A DNA stretch of 54,082 nucleotides from Salinisphaera sp. (GCA_027858915.1 JAQIBT010000119.1:1-54082); one strand, 5' to 3'; positions 1-10,137 are shown, counted from the stretch's first letter. Made by a program: numbers and translations. Notes: a model not told the origin generated them from the sequence alone.

Positions 1-8
1 GGGTTGGG

Positions 9-94
9 CCTCAAATCGCCCCAGGCGGCGTTGCAAGTCTGGGTCGTGGCACGCCACGACCGGCGACTCGCGCCTTGCCTGAGACGATTTGAGG
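9..94. repeat. 86-nt imperfect nested inverted repeat
   Basis: Positions 9-18 and 85-94 are exact reverse complements (CCTCAAATCG/CGATTTGAGG). Inside them 22-26 pairs with 77-81, 36-39 with 65-68, and 43-49 with 54-60 around a CACG loop. All but the 36-39 pair share the centre at about 51.5, so the whole stretch can fold as one long hairpin. No T-run follows, so it is not a typical terminator. It may be an intergenic repeat or a small structured RNA. The rest of 95-276 shows no supported gene. Confidence 0.5.
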
Positions 95-276
95 TCTCCA
101 ACGCGGCGCTCGCACGAAATGGCAACAGGCCCTAGCGCCGACCCAGCCGACGGATTTCACGTCGCGTGCGGTCAGGGTACGACGATGGAGCAGCGGCTAC
201 GGCTATTCCTCTCTTGCCCGAAGACGCTCACCATGGATTGAAGCCACGGCGAGTACCATGCCAGGCGTCTTGCCGT

Positions 277-840
277 TCATGCCATCTTCCATTTGATGCT
301 GCAGCCTTGGCTTGGCACCTGGGCGTCCTCGGGAATCATGTCGCCGGCGAGCAGAGCATCCAGTGAAGCCCGCAGATCAGCGCCGGTAACGGGCACATCC
401 CGCCGCGGCCGGGATTCGTCGAACTGGCCGCGATAGACACAGCGGCCTTCGGCGTCGAACAGAAAGAAGTCGGGCGTACAGACCGCGTCGTAGGATTTAG
501 CCACCGCCTGGCTTTCGTCGTAAAGATACGGAAACGTGAAGTGGTACTTCTCGGCGAAGTCGCGCATGTGATCCGGACCATCCTCGGGCCGCTCGCTGAC
601 ATCGTTCGAAGAAATCGCCACGAAACCGATGCCCTGTGGCCCGTACTGCGCGGCAATCGTGGCTATCTCATCGGCGATATGCAGCACATACGGACAATGA
701 TTACAGATGAAAATCACGAGCGTGCCCTGGTCACCGGCGACATCGGCAAACGTTCGGTTCTCGCCTGAGGTCGTATCCGGCAGCTCGAAGTCGGGTGCGG
801 AGGTACCCAGAGGCATCATCGTTGAATCGGTAAGTGACAT
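277..840 (-). CDS. Thioredoxin-family redoxin (AhpC/TSA-like)
   Basis: This 187-residue protein has a thioredoxin fold of the AhpC/TSA-redoxin type. The active-site region reads FICNHCPYV, a CxxC typical of a small redoxin family, followed by the family's SSNDV and PDFFLFD segments, the latter carrying the cis-proline region. There is no signal peptide, so it is probably a cytoplasmic thiol-disulfide or peroxide-reducing enzyme; the substrate is unknown. The start at MSLTDST was chosen because it gives the family's normal N-terminus; a start ten codons earlier is also open. It is divergent from metK with about 285 bp between them. Confidence 0.8.
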   Translation of the reverse strand: MSLTDSTMMPLGTSAPDFELPDTTSGENRTFADVAGDQGTLVIFICNHCPYVLHIADEIATIAAQYGPQGIGFVAISSNDVSERPEDGPDHMRDFAEKYHFTFPYLYDESQAVAKSYDAVCTPDFFLFDAEGRCVYRGQFDESRPRRDVPVTGADLRASLDALLAGDMIPEDAQVPSQGCSIKWKMA

Positions 841-1091
841 AGCAAACTCATGCGTGGAACAGATGCTCACAGTCTAGCGAGTTGCTTCGGCCTACCCAAC
901 CGGCGCGCTCGCAGCCGCATGGGTTTCGATCGCGCGCGACTCGCAACACAGCGATCCCGGCCAGCACACTCACCGACGAGGCCTGAAACCGCGCCTATAT
1001 GAGCCGTCAACGGGAGCCGTGCAGCTGATCGTCTGACGGACGCCAGGACGTCGTTGGAGATTTTCTTTGCAGCGGATGCCCTCACTGTACT

Positions 1092-1121
1092 AATATCCGC
1101 CTATCCGGATAGAGAGATATT
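1092..1121. promoter_or_regulatory. 30-bp dyad at the metK ribosome-binding site
   Basis: AATATC (1092-1097) and GATATT (1116-1121) flank a perfect palindrome TATCCGGATA (1102-1111), and all are centred on 1106.5. The dyad ends 4 bp before the metK ATG and covers its AGAGAG-like ribosome-binding region. A possible -10 (TACTAA, 1088-1093) touches its left edge. It could be an operator or an RNA hairpin limiting translation. No protein or ligand is known from the sequence. Confidence 0.4.
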
Positions 1122-1125
1122 GATT

Positions 1126-2289
<1,164 letters not shown>

Positions 2290-2400
2290 GACAATCCGGG
2301 CAACGATACAAAACGCGTGGCCGATCCATCTCAGGCCTAACGCGTCTCACCGCATGACCGATGTCGTGCGGTTCATTCGAATTTCAGGAGCAACGCGCCC

Positions 2401-3822
2401 ATGAGTGCCACTGCCGAACAATTGAATCAGGACTACAAGATCGCCGACATCAGCCTCGCACCCTGGGGCCGTCGCGAACTCGATATCGCCGAAACCGAAA
2501 TGCCGGGCCTGGTGGCCCTGCGCAAGGAATTCGGCGACAGCCAGCCGCTCAAGGGCGCACGCATCGCTGGCGCTATCCATATGACCATCCAGACCGGCGT
2601 GCTGGTCGAGACGCTGATCGCACTGGGCGCGGACGTGCGCTGGGCCTCCTGCAACGTATTCTCCACCCAGGATCATGCTGCCGCTGCGCTGGTAGAGAAA
2701 GGGATTCCGGTGTTTGCCTACAAGGGCGAGACGGCTGAGGAATACTGGCAGTACATCCATGCCATCATGGACTGGCACGACGGCGGCCTGCCGAATCTGA
2801 TCCTGGACGACGGCGGTGATGCGACTACGCTGGCCACCTTCGGCGTAAAAGCCACCGAGGATCCGTCGCTGCTGGATAATCCGACCTCGGGCGAGGAGCG
2901 CGCGCTGTTCAAGGTGATGAAGCAGCGACTCGCCGAACAGCCGGACTTCTACACCAAGCTGGGCAAGTCGATCACCGGCGTCACCGAGGAAACCACCACG
3001 GGCGTGCATCGCCTGTATCAGATGGTCAAGAAAGGCCTGCTGACCTTCCCCGCCATCAACGTCAACGACTCGGTCACCAAGTCCAAGTTCGACAATCTCT
3101 ACGGCTGTCGTGAGTCCCTGGTCGACGGCATCAAGCGTGCTACCGACGTGATGATCGCCGGCAAGGTCGCCGTGGTCTGTGGCTACGGCGACGTCGGCAA
3201 GGGCAGCGTGCAGTCGCTGCGCGGCCTGGGTGCCACGGTGTGCGTGACCGAGGTCGATCCGATCAATGCCCTGCAGGCCGCCATGGAAGGCCTGCGCGTG
3301 GTCGATCTGGAAGATCCGGGCGTCGTCGAGCAAGCCGATATCTTCGTCACCGCCACTGGCAACTATCACGTGCTCAATCACGATCACCTGTTGCGCATGA
3401 AGAACGAAGCCATCGTCTGCAACATCGGGCACTTCGACAACGAAATCGACGTCGCCTCGCTGGAAGACTATGAGTGGGAAGAGATCAAGCCGCAGGTAGA
3501 TCACATCACCTTCCCCGACGGCAAGAAGATCATCCTGCTGGCCGAGGGCCGGCTGGTGAATCTGGGCTGTGCCACCGGCCATCCCAGCTACGTAATGTCC
3601 AACTCGTTCACCAACCAGGTGCTGGCCCAGATCGAACTCTGGACCAAGGGCGATCAATACGAAAACGACGTCTACGTGTTGCCCAAGCATCTAGACGAGA
3701 AGGTCGCTGCCCTGCATCTGGCGCGCGTCAATGCCAAGCTGACCAAGCTCACCCAGGAACAGTCTGATTATCTCGGCGTGCCGATCGAGGGCCCGTACAA
3801 GCCGGATCATTACCGCTATTGA
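2401..3822 (+). CDS. ahcY: S-adenosylhomocysteine hydrolase (adenosylhomocysteinase)
   Basis: AhcY hydrolyses S-adenosylhomocysteine, the product inhibitor of methyltransferases, to adenosine and homocysteine. The 473-residue protein carries the NAD-binding GYGDVGKGS loop, the [13 protein letters not shown] and [14 protein letters not shown] substrate-site segments and the normal C-terminal end [10 protein letters not shown] good ribosome-binding site (AGGAG) lies just before the ATG. It sits between metK and metF. A strong terminator follows the stop codon. The leader shows no SAH-riboswitch consensus, although many proteobacterial ahcY genes have one. Confidence 0.97.
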   Translation: MSATAEQLNQDYKIADISLAPWGRRELDIAETEMPGLVALRKEFGDSQPLKGARIAGAIHMTIQTGVLVETLIALGADVRWASCNVFSTQDHAAAALVEKGIPVFAYKGETAEEYWQYIHAIMDWHDGGLPNLILDDGGDATTLATFGVKATEDPSLLDNPTSGEERALFKVMKQRLAEQPDFYTKLGKSITGVTEETTTGVHRLYQMVKKGLLTFPAINVNDSVTKSKFDNLYGCRESLVDGIKRATDVMIAGKVAVVCGYGDVGKGSVQSLRGLGATVCVTEVDPINALQAAMEGLRVVDLEDPGVVEQADIFVTATGNYHVLNHDHLLRMKNEAIVCNIGHFDNEIDVASLEDYEWEEIKPQVDHITFPDGKKIILLAEGRLVNLGCATGHPSYVMSNSFTNQVLAQIELWTKGDQYENDVYVLPKHLDEKVAALHLARVNAKLTKLTQEQSDYLGVPIEGPYKPDHYRY

Positions 3823-3863
3823 TGGTCGCGTGATGCATCGATTGTAATAAAAGGCCCCAACAG

Positions 3864-3896
3864 CCCGGCTTGCGTGATTCGTGAGCCGGGTTTTTT
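3864..3896 (+). terminator. Rho-independent terminator after ahcY
   Basis: CCCGGCT (3864-3870) pairs with AGCCGGG (3884-3890). The stem extends inward through two G-T wobbles to C3873-G3881 and G3874-C3880, leaving a five-base loop. Six T residues follow at once (3891-3896). It lies 41 bp after the ahcY stop and before metF, so metF probably has its own promoter. Confidence 0.9.
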
Positions 3897-3951
3897 ATGC
3901 GCGACAGGCCCAAAGCGAGATACAGACCCATCGCGAACGTTACTCGACCTC

Positions 3952-3961
3952 TGTCCGGACA
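3952..3961. promoter_or_regulatory. Palindrome TGTCCGGACA before metF
   Basis: A perfect 10-bp palindrome ends 5 bp before the metF ATG. It shares the T-n-TCCGGA-n-A form with the palindrome in front of metK (1102-1111). This may be a shared operator half or a chance match; TCCGGA is not rare in GC-rich DNA. Confidence 0.25.
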
Positions 3962-3966
3962 AGATA

Positions 3967-4827
3967 ATGAACAGCCCTTCCGACCATGCTTTTTCGATCG
4001 AACTGTTTCCGCCCAAGGGCCCCAAGGGTCAGGCGCGCCAGGACAAGGCGATCGCGCGGCTGGCCACGCTGAATCCAGCGTTTTTCTCGGTCACCTTCGG
4101 CGCCGGTGGCACGACGCGCTCCGGCACGTTGGAGACGGTAGCGCGTTGCATGCGCGATACGGGCTTGCCCGCCGCACCGCATCTGTCCTGTATCGAAGGC
4201 ACACGCAAATCGATCGGCGAACTGCTGGATAGCTACAAGGCAGCTGGGGTGACGCGTATCGTTGCGCTGCGAGGCGATCTGCCAGACGGCATGGACAAGC
4301 CGGGCGCGTTTCACTACGCCAGCGAACTGGTAGCGTTCATCAAGGAACGACACGGTTCGGATTTTCATCTGGAAGTCGGCGCTTATCCAGAGTTTCATCC
4401 GCAGGCATCGTCAGCGGCCGCTGATATCGATCATTTCGTACAGAAGGTTGCGGCCGGCGCAGATTCGGCGATTACGCAATATTTCTACAACGCAGACGCC
4501 TATTTCAATTTCATGCAAGAAATCAGCGCCCGAGGCGTGGATATCCCTGTCGTACCCGGCATCATGCCGATTAACGATTTCGGCCAGATCTCACGGTTCT
4601 CGGCCATGTGCGGCGCCGATATTCCGCGCTGGATCCGGCAGAAGATGGAGAGCTACGGCGACGACGTCGACTCGGTCAGGGCATTTGGCCAAGAGGTTGT
4701 CACCCGGCTGGCCGAGCAGCTGCTGGCCGGCGGCGCGCCGGGCCTGCACTTCTATGCCTTGAACAAGGCAGAGCCGACCGCGTCGATCTGGGCCGATCTG
4801 AACCTGCCGATGGATGCCCATAAATAA
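3967..4827 (+). CDS. metF: Methylenetetrahydrofolate reductase (NADH)
   Basis: MetF reduces 5,10-methylene-THF to 5-methyl-THF, the methyl donor for methionine synthesis, using FAD. The 286-residue TIM-barrel protein shows FSIELFPPKG (with the catalytic Glu of the FEFFPP motif), FFSVTFGAGGTTR, HLSCI, LRGD and ITQYFYN. The start MNSPSDHAF is preferred because in-frame starts further upstream would overlap the ahcY terminator. It completes the metK-ahcY-metF set. Confidence 0.95.
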   Translation: MNSPSDHAFSIELFPPKGPKGQARQDKAIARLATLNPAFFSVTFGAGGTTRSGTLETVARCMRDTGLPAAPHLSCIEGTRKSIGELLDSYKAAGVTRIVALRGDLPDGMDKPGAFHYASELVAFIKERHGSDFHLEVGAYPEFHPQASSAAADIDHFVQKVAAGADSAITQYFYNADAYFNFMQEISARGVDIPVVPGIMPINDFGQISRFSAMCGADIPRWIRQKMESYGDDVDSVRAFGQEVVTRLAEQLLAGGAPGLHFYALNKAEPTASIWADLNLPMDAHK

Positions 4828-4927
4828 CCCAGACACCGTCGGCCACCAGTGGCTCATCTGTACCGACATACGGCGCGGCTGTCTCGGTTCAAGCACAGTT
4901 CATGAGAAAATCGACCGATTTGGCGCG

Positions 4928-5416
4928 TCATTCCTCGTTCAGCATGTCTCGCAAGCTGTCGTTATAACGCGCGGTGAGCTTGGCAAATTCTCGCCGTTCC
5001 TCTTCTGTCCAATTACTGAATCCTCTTTCGATACGAGTCAGCCGGCGCTCACGTACCTCGGCCGCCGCATCGCGGCCTGCTTCGGTAATGGTCACGAATC
5101 CGCCGCGCCGGTCATCGGGGTTGTCATGCTTGTCCACCAGACCGGCGGTCTTCATCGCCGCCACCTGGCGCGTGACCGTCGAAGCATCCAGGTTGACCTG
5201 CTCGGCGAGCGCGCCGACGGACTGGCGGTCATTGCGCTCCAGTAGGATCAGCAACAGATAATGTGCTCGCTCCAGACCGAAATGGAACTTGCGGCGTGCG
5301 GCCTCGAGACGCCGCACCAGGAAAGCGATCTCGTATTCCAGTGCCTCGACGGACGGACAAGTAGCCGGGAGATGGTTCCCCAGTGAAGGATCGGTCTGTT
5401 CGGCCCTGCGTTTCAT
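4928..5416 (-). CDS. MarR-family transcriptional regulator
   Basis: This 162-residue protein has the MarR winged helix-turn-helix: LLLILLERNDRQSVGALAEQVNLDASTVTRQVAAMKTAGLVDK followed by the wing DNPDDRRGGFVTITEAG. The start MKRRAEQ was chosen for its CGGAG ribosome-binding site. It is divergent from the hydroxyacid dehydrogenase gene, with about 200 bp of shared upstream DNA, so it may regulate that gene and itself. The ligand is unknown. Confidence 0.9.
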   Translation of the reverse strand: MKRRAEQTDPSLGNHLPATCPSVEALEYEIAFLVRRLEAARRKFHFGLERAHYLLLILLERNDRQSVGALAEQVNLDASTVTRQVAAMKTAGLVDKHDNPDDRRGGFVTITEAGRDAAAEVRERRLTRIERGFSNWTEEERREFAKLTARYNDSLRDMLNEE

Positions 5417-5619
5417 GATCAGCGCGGTGCTCCGGGATGGATCGGCGTATAAATTAAGTGGGTTTCCGACATTCCAGCATACCTTAAACTTCGGACGTAG
5501 ACTCAACAGCGTTGTTCGTTATGCCAGCCTGTTGGGCCTGCGACTGATTATATGTCAGCTACAGTCTCTTTTCGATTCATCAATTCGTTGCAGCACACCG
5601 CGTCGCGCGGGGAGGTTTC

Positions 5620-6573
5620 ATGCAAGGGTGTTTTCTCGATGCCGGTTCGGTCGGCGACAATCTCAACTGGCGCCGCCTTGAGGCATGCGTCGATCATTGG
5701 ACATGGCACCACCAGAGTGCCCCCGATCAGGTGCAGGAACGGATTGCAGGCAAACATGTCGTGGTGACCAACAAGGTCGTTCTTGACGCCGAGGCGATCG
5801 CGAACGCCGATGAGCTGGCGCTTATCTGTATAGCGGCGACCGGCGTCGACAACGTCGACGTGGAGGCCGCTGCGAAACGCCATATCCCCGTCATCAACGT
5901 GACCGGCTATGCGACATCAGCGGTCTCTCAGCACGTTCTGGCAATGATGCTTGGATTTGCCACGCGCTGGGCCGATTACGACGCGTCGGTCAAACGCGGC
6001 GACTGGGCGACCTCGGATTTCTTCTGCCTGCTCGATTTTCCGATCCATGAACTCGACGGCCAGACACTGGGCCTTCTGGGCTATGGCACGCTCGGTGCCG
6101 CGGTGGCACGCCTGGCCCAGGCATTCGGCATGACCGTGCTGATATCCGAACGACCGGGCGCCGACTCGATTCGCTCGGGTCGCGTCGCGTTCGATGACAT
6201 GCTGGTCCGCGCCGATTTCATCAGCCTGCACTGTCCGTTGACCGAGCAGACGCGTGATCTGATCGACCACGACGCGCTCGCGCGAATGAAAGACAGTGCC
6301 ATCCTCATCAATACGGCACGTGGCGCTATTGTCGATAGCGAGGCGCTGGTCGCTGCACTCAAGGCAGGCGATATTGCGGGCGCAGCGATCGACGTGCTCG
6401 ACGGGGAACCTCCGGCACCCGACCACCCCCTGCTTTGCGCCGATATTCCCAATTTGATTGTAACGCCGCACACTGCCTGGGCGAGTCGCGGCGCCCGTCA
6501 GCGCATGCTCGACGGGGTGGCCGCGAACATCGAGGGCTTCAACAAGGGGAACACCGAGGCACGCGTAAACTGA
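5620..6573 (+). CDS. D-2-hydroxyacid dehydrogenase (glycerate/hydroxypyruvate reductase type)
   Basis: This 317-residue NAD(P)H-dependent oxidoreductase belongs to the D-isomer 2-hydroxyacid dehydrogenase family. It has the Rossmann motif GLLGYGTLGAAVA and the catalytic triad in its usual contexts: Arg in NTARGAIVD, Glu in DVLDGEPP and His in VTPHTAWAS. The N-terminus and the IAATGVDNVDVEAA segment resemble HprA-type glycerate dehydrogenases, but substrate choice cannot be settled by eye. GGGGAGG before the ATG supports the start. It is divergent from a MarR regulator and convergent with a DUF938 gene. Confidence 0.9.
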   Translation: MQGCFLDAGSVGDNLNWRRLEACVDHWTWHHQSAPDQVQERIAGKHVVVTNKVVLDAEAIANADELALICIAATGVDNVDVEAAAKRHIPVINVTGYATSAVSQHVLAMMLGFATRWADYDASVKRGDWATSDFFCLLDFPIHELDGQTLGLLGYGTLGAAVARLAQAFGMTVLISERPGADSIRSGRVAFDDMLVRADFISLHCPLTEQTRDLIDHDALARMKDSAILINTARGAIVDSEALVAALKAGDIAGAAIDVLDGEPPAPDHPLLCADIPNLIVTPHTAWASRGARQRMLDGVAANIEGFNKGNTEARVN

Positions 6574-6584
6574 GCGGCGCTGGA

Positions 6585-7232
6585 TCAAGCGTTTGCGCCG
6601 CAGCGTTGCCAGATCAACAAGCGATTATCCGACGGCATTCGGAGCCGTGCGACCAATCTCAGGCCGGCCTCGGCGGCCTGGCTGTCAAGTGCTGCCAATC
6701 GCCGGAGGCCCATCGACGCATCGCGCCGACGCAAGGCCTGGTCGAAGCCGCTGTTCCCTTCGCCCAACGGCACATCATCCTCGATGAACGGGCCGTAGAG
6801 ACAAAGCAGGCCATCAGGACTCAGACAACGGCCCGCGCCCGCCAGCATTGCGCAGACTGCCGGCCAATCCATGATGTGCGCCACGTTCGCGGCATATATC
6901 GCATCGAAACGATCTGATGGCCAGGGGCCACGCACGTCAAGCGCAATCGGCAATGGCAACGCCTCGGTGTCGGCCAGTGCCGCCACCAGGCGTCGGTAAT
7001 GGCCAGGCGCCTCGCTGGCCTGCCAGCGCAGATGCGGAAAGCGTTGGGCCGCAAAGCGCGCATGCGTGGCGTCTCCTGAGCCAATCTCGAGCAGCGCCTG
7101 GACGCTGACGAGCCACGGTGCCAGTGCGTCGAAGATCGGTTCCCGATTGCGTTCGGCAGCACTCAAATCGCCAATTCGCGGCCTGCGATCCGAGCTATCG
7201 TCATTCACGGCCGTCTGCCGGGTTGCTGTCAT
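6585..7232 (-). CDS. DUF938 SAM-dependent methyltransferase
   Basis: This 215-residue class I methyltransferase of the DUF938 family has a SAM-binding motif I at LLEIGSGDATHARF. The acidic loop, the AANVAHIMDWPAV segment and the LYGPFIEDD segment are all characteristic of the family. The substrate is unknown. It is convergent with the dehydrogenase gene, 11 bp away, and divergent from cpdA. Confidence 0.88.
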   Translation of the reverse strand: MTATRQTAVNDDSSDRRPRIGDLSAAERNREPIFDALAPWLVSVQALLEIGSGDATHARFAAQRFPHLRWQASEAPGHYRRLVAALADTEALPLPIALDVRGPWPSDRFDAIYAANVAHIMDWPAVCAMLAGAGRCLSPDGLLCLYGPFIEDDVPLGEGNSGFDQALRRRDASMGLRRLAALDSQAAEAGLRLVARLRMPSDNRLLIWQRCGANA

Positions 7233-7431
7233 CGCAGCAAGGCCGACGAACCGGCCGCACGGTTGGGCTTGCCAGATGGCGATGCGTGGTCATGATGAAA
7301 ACGATCAAGGGAGTCCCATGGGCCATGGCCTACTCTGCCACAAACCGTCGCCTTGTCGGCCGCCGGCCAACCGGTATCGCCTATCGGCAACAGGGGGCAG
7401 CTGTGCTGAAAGCATAACGAAGGACGTTTGC

Positions 7432-8199
7432 ATGAGCCGTGACCTGTCTGTCATCCACATCACCGACCCTCACCTGCTCGCTGATCCCGGCGCGTGCCTG
7501 CACGGCTGGCGCGTACAACAGGCCTTCGATCTCGTGCTGCATGCGGCATTGACAGATTATCCAGCAGCCGACGCCCTGGTGCTTGGCGGTGACCTGGTGC
7601 ACGACGAAAGCGAGGCCGGCTATCGACGACTGGGCAGACAGCTGGCGGCTATCGGCCTGCCTGTGCTTGCCATGGCCGGCAACCATGACAACCCGACGCT
7701 GATGGCACAGTGCATGCCCGATGTCGTCGTTCATGGCCGCCTGCTGTTTGGCGACTGGCAACTGATCGCAATCAACACGCACATGAACGACAGCGCCGCC
7801 GGCAAGCCGGACCCGGCAGACATGACTCGGCTCACTCAGGCGTTGGCCGACGATCAGCGGCTTGCGCTGATCGCGCTGCATCATCCGCCCTGGCGGCTAG
7901 GCAGCGCATGGCTCGATGCCATCGGCCTGCTGCAGGCCGACGCGCTGTGGCAAACGCTGGAAGGCGCTCCTCAGGTCCGCGGCCTGATCTGTGGCCATGT
8001 CCATCAAGCGGCACAGGCGTACTTCGCCGGTATTCCGGCCTGGTCGACGCCGTCGACCATGCGCCAGTTTTTACCAGGCGCGACCGGTTTCGCCGAGGAT
8101 CCAAACGCAGATCCCGGCTATCGACGGCTTGTGTTACGTCGCGACGGCCGTATCGACTCAACGGTTCACCGGATAGCCCAGGCGACGCACAATCCCTAA
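7432..8199 (+). CDS. cpdA: 3',5'-cyclic-AMP phosphodiesterase
   Basis: CpdA degrades cAMP and so tunes CRP signalling. The 255-residue protein is a class III calcineurin-like metallophosphoesterase with all metal-binding motifs: HITDPHL (D-x-H), LGGDLVHD (GD), MAGNHDN (GNHD), ALHHPP and CGHVHQ (GHxH). The start was chosen at the ATG preceded by AAGGA with 7-bp spacing; the frame is open far upstream, but without family similarity there. The stop codon overlaps a DnaA-box-like sequence. Confidence 0.9.
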   Translation: MSRDLSVIHITDPHLLADPGACLHGWRVQQAFDLVLHAALTDYPAADALVLGGDLVHDESEAGYRRLGRQLAAIGLPVLAMAGNHDNPTLMAQCMPDVVVHGRLLFGDWQLIAINTHMNDSAAGKPDPADMTRLTQALADDQRLALIALHHPPWRLGSAWLDAIGLLQADALWQTLEGAPQVRGLICGHVHQAAQAYFAGIPAWSTPSTMRQFLPGATGFAEDPNADPGYRRLVLRRDGRIDSTVHRIAQATHNP

Positions 8200-8680
8200 T
8201 CCACAGGTAGCCGCGCGCCGACCGACAACAGGCTTTGCCGAAGGTCTCATCAATACGGCTGGGTCTGTTGCAGACAGTCGTATGCGCCGCATATAGACGG
8301 GGAACCGTTCGCGTATCAAACCTTTGGAGTATTCACAACGGGCTTGACATGAGGCACGCACTCTCACGCGGGCACTCTCGACGCGTATCATCGGCGCTAA
8401 GCCACTGACGCAACAAGCGATTGCCAGACCATTCACAAAAGCTGTGGATAAGTTTGTGGAAAGTAATCGTCCGAACGCCGATAGAAGGCGTGAGATCAGT
8501 CATTTCGACAAACCGGCGATTTTGTAACCACCCCGACTCAATGCATATGATTCAATAGCTTGAGAAACCTCGTCGATATCAGACAAGAGGCTCAAAAAAT
8601 TTCCATGGATATGGCAATACAGCGCATCAGCGTTGTGCACAACAATAACCAAACAGCGTTGCGATGCTAGGATTCACTTC
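8197..8680. other. Gene-free spacer with DnaA-box-like sites
   Basis: No gene is visible here. TGTGGATAA at 8443-8451 is a perfect DnaA box on the minus strand. Near matches are TAATCCACA at 8197-8205, GTATTCACA at 8329-8337 and TGTGGAAAG at 8455-8463. A perfect 12-bp palindrome GTTGTGCACAAC lies at 8632-8643. The stretch from about 8530 to 8660 is noticeably richer in A and T than its surroundings. This could be a DnaA-binding or titration site, a DnaA-regulated promoter for thiD, or chance. None of the usual oriC neighbours (dnaA, rpmH, mnmG) is in the window. Confidence 0.4.
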
Positions 8681-9484
8681 ATGAAACGACCCAATGTTCT
8701 CGTGTTGGCCGGCCACGACCCCAGCGGCGGCGCCGGTTTGCAGGCCGATATTGAATCGATCGCGGCTAACAGCGGCCATGCGGCGACCGTCACGACCCTG
8801 CTGACTCGGCAGGACACGGCCAACGTGCACGATGCAATGCCGGTCGACGATGCATTCTTCAGCGCCTGCATCGATACGCTTTGTCAGGACATGGACCTGG
8901 CCGCGGCCAAGACCGGCGTGGTCGCCAGCGCGGGCCAGGTAGAACGGATCGTCGCACTGAGCCGCGCCTTACCGGATCTGCCGCTGGTGGTCGATCCGGT
9001 ATTGGTCGCCGCTGGTGGTGGCCGGCTGGCCGAGGATGCGGTCGGGGTAGCGCTGCGCGATCAGTTATTCCAGCATGCCCGCGTCATTACACCGAATGCC
9101 GTTGAGGCACGCCGCCTATGCCCGGACGCGTCATCGATCGACGACTGCGGCGCTGTGCTGGCCGCCTACGGCTGTGCGGTGCTGATCACCGGCGGTGACG
9201 AAGACGACCGAACCGTCGTCAATCGCCTGTATCGCGACGGCGCGCCGGTTAAACGGTTTGAGTGGCCGCGTCTACCGGGCATATTCCACGGCTCGGGGTG
9301 CACGCTGGCCAGCGCTATCGCAGCCCGCCTGGCACTCGATGAGCCATTGGACGATGCATTGCAAAACGCCCAGCAATTCACCGCCAATGCGCTGGCCTCG
9401 GCGTTTAAAGCCGGCGGCGGCCAGGCTATTCCGAATCGGCTTTACGCACTTGCCGATCGCTCCTTGCAAGGGCCTGAGAGATGA
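8681..9484 (+). CDS. thiD: Hydroxymethylpyrimidine/phosphomethylpyrimidine kinase
   Basis: ThiD phosphorylates HMP and then HMP-phosphate to give the pyrimidine half of thiamine. The 267-residue ribokinase-fold protein shows the N-terminal LVLAGHDPSGGAGLQAD, the LPLVVDPVLVAAGG segment, ITPNAVEA, and the GSGCTLASAIAA anion hole near the C-terminus. The start MKRPNVL matches the family. Its stop codon overlaps the thiE start (ATGA), so the two are translationally coupled. I see no TPP riboswitch upstream. Confidence 0.95.
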   Translation: MKRPNVLVLAGHDPSGGAGLQADIESIAANSGHAATVTTLLTRQDTANVHDAMPVDDAFFSACIDTLCQDMDLAAAKTGVVASAGQVERIVALSRALPDLPLVVDPVLVAAGGGRLAEDAVGVALRDQLFQHARVITPNAVEARRLCPDASSIDDCGAVLAAYGCAVLITGGDEDDRTVVNRLYRDGAPVKRFEWPRLPGIFHGSGCTLASAIAARLALDEPLDDALQNAQQFTANALASAFKAGGGQAIPNRLYALADRSLQGPER

Positions 9485-10101
9485 CATTGAAACGCGGTGT
9501 TTACGGAATCTACGATCGCGGCACCCTGCCCGACGACTGTCTAGAGCGCGTCGAAGCGGCACTGACTGGCGGCATGCGCTGGCTGCAGTATCGCGACAAG
9601 CGCCCACAGGCCCCGGACCGTGATCTGATCGCAGCGCTGCGTCGACTGACCCGAACGTTCGATGTCCGGCTGATCATCAACGACGACTGGCAGCTGGCGG
9701 CCGACAGCCAGGCTGACGGCGTCCACCTGGGCCAGAGTGACCCCAGCGTACGGTCGGCGCGCGCCGCGCTCGGGCCAAAGGCCATCATCGGTGTCAGCTG
9801 CAGCGGGTCTCTCGAGAGTGCATGCGCGGCAGTCGCCGACGACGCCAGCTATGTCAGTTTCGGTCGTTTTTTTATCTCGATCACCAAGCCCGACGCAGCA
9901 CCCGCGGAACTCGGCGTGCTGACTGAAGCACGGGTGCTGAACGTACCGGTGATCGCTATCGGTGGCATCAACCAGACCAATGCGGCCCAAGTGATCGCCG
10001 CCGGCGCCGACATGATCGCGGTGGCGGCCGGCGTGTTTAACGCCGATGATCCGCAACAGGCCACGCGCGAACTGGCGGCACTGTTTGCTCACAGCTCGTA
10101 G
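9481..10101 (+). CDS. thiE: Thiamine-phosphate synthase
   Basis: ThiE joins HMP-pyrophosphate and the thiazole phosphate to form thiamine phosphate. The 206-residue TIM barrel carries YRDK near its N-terminus, LIINDDWQLAADSQADGVHLGQSD, the GVSCS and YVSFGRFF segments, and the phosphate-binding AIGGINQTNA and GADMIAV loops. It overlaps thiD by 4 bp and lies 36 bp before hemL, so thiD-thiE-hemL is a likely operon. Confidence 0.95.
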   Translation: MTLKRGVYGIYDRGTLPDDCLERVEAALTGGMRWLQYRDKRPQAPDRDLIAALRRLTRTFDVRLIINDDWQLAADSQADGVHLGQSDPSVRSARAALGPKAIIGVSCSGSLESACAAVADDASYVSFGRFFISITKPDAAPAELGVLTEARVLNVPVIAIGGINQTNAAQVIAAGADMIAVAAGVFNADDPQQATRELAALFAHSS

Positions 10102-10137
10102 AATGTCGCTCTGTCCATCGTCTTTCGGAGTCTATCC

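Noticed and set aside
166-366. Open frame on the plus strand near the window start
   Set aside because: Its product resembles no protein family, and it overlaps the end of the redoxin gene on the other strand.
841-1125. Possible SAM or SAH riboswitch before metK
   Set aside because: No recognisable SAM-I, SAM-II or SAH consensus helix or conserved loop could be found; only the short dyad near the ATG is supported.
2290-2400. SAH riboswitch before ahcY
   Set aside because: The GAGG-GCGCTGC type conserved core is absent from the 111-bp spacer.
8200-8680. Chromosomal origin oriC
   Set aside because: Only one perfect DnaA box and none of the usual neighbours; kept only as a DnaA-box cluster.
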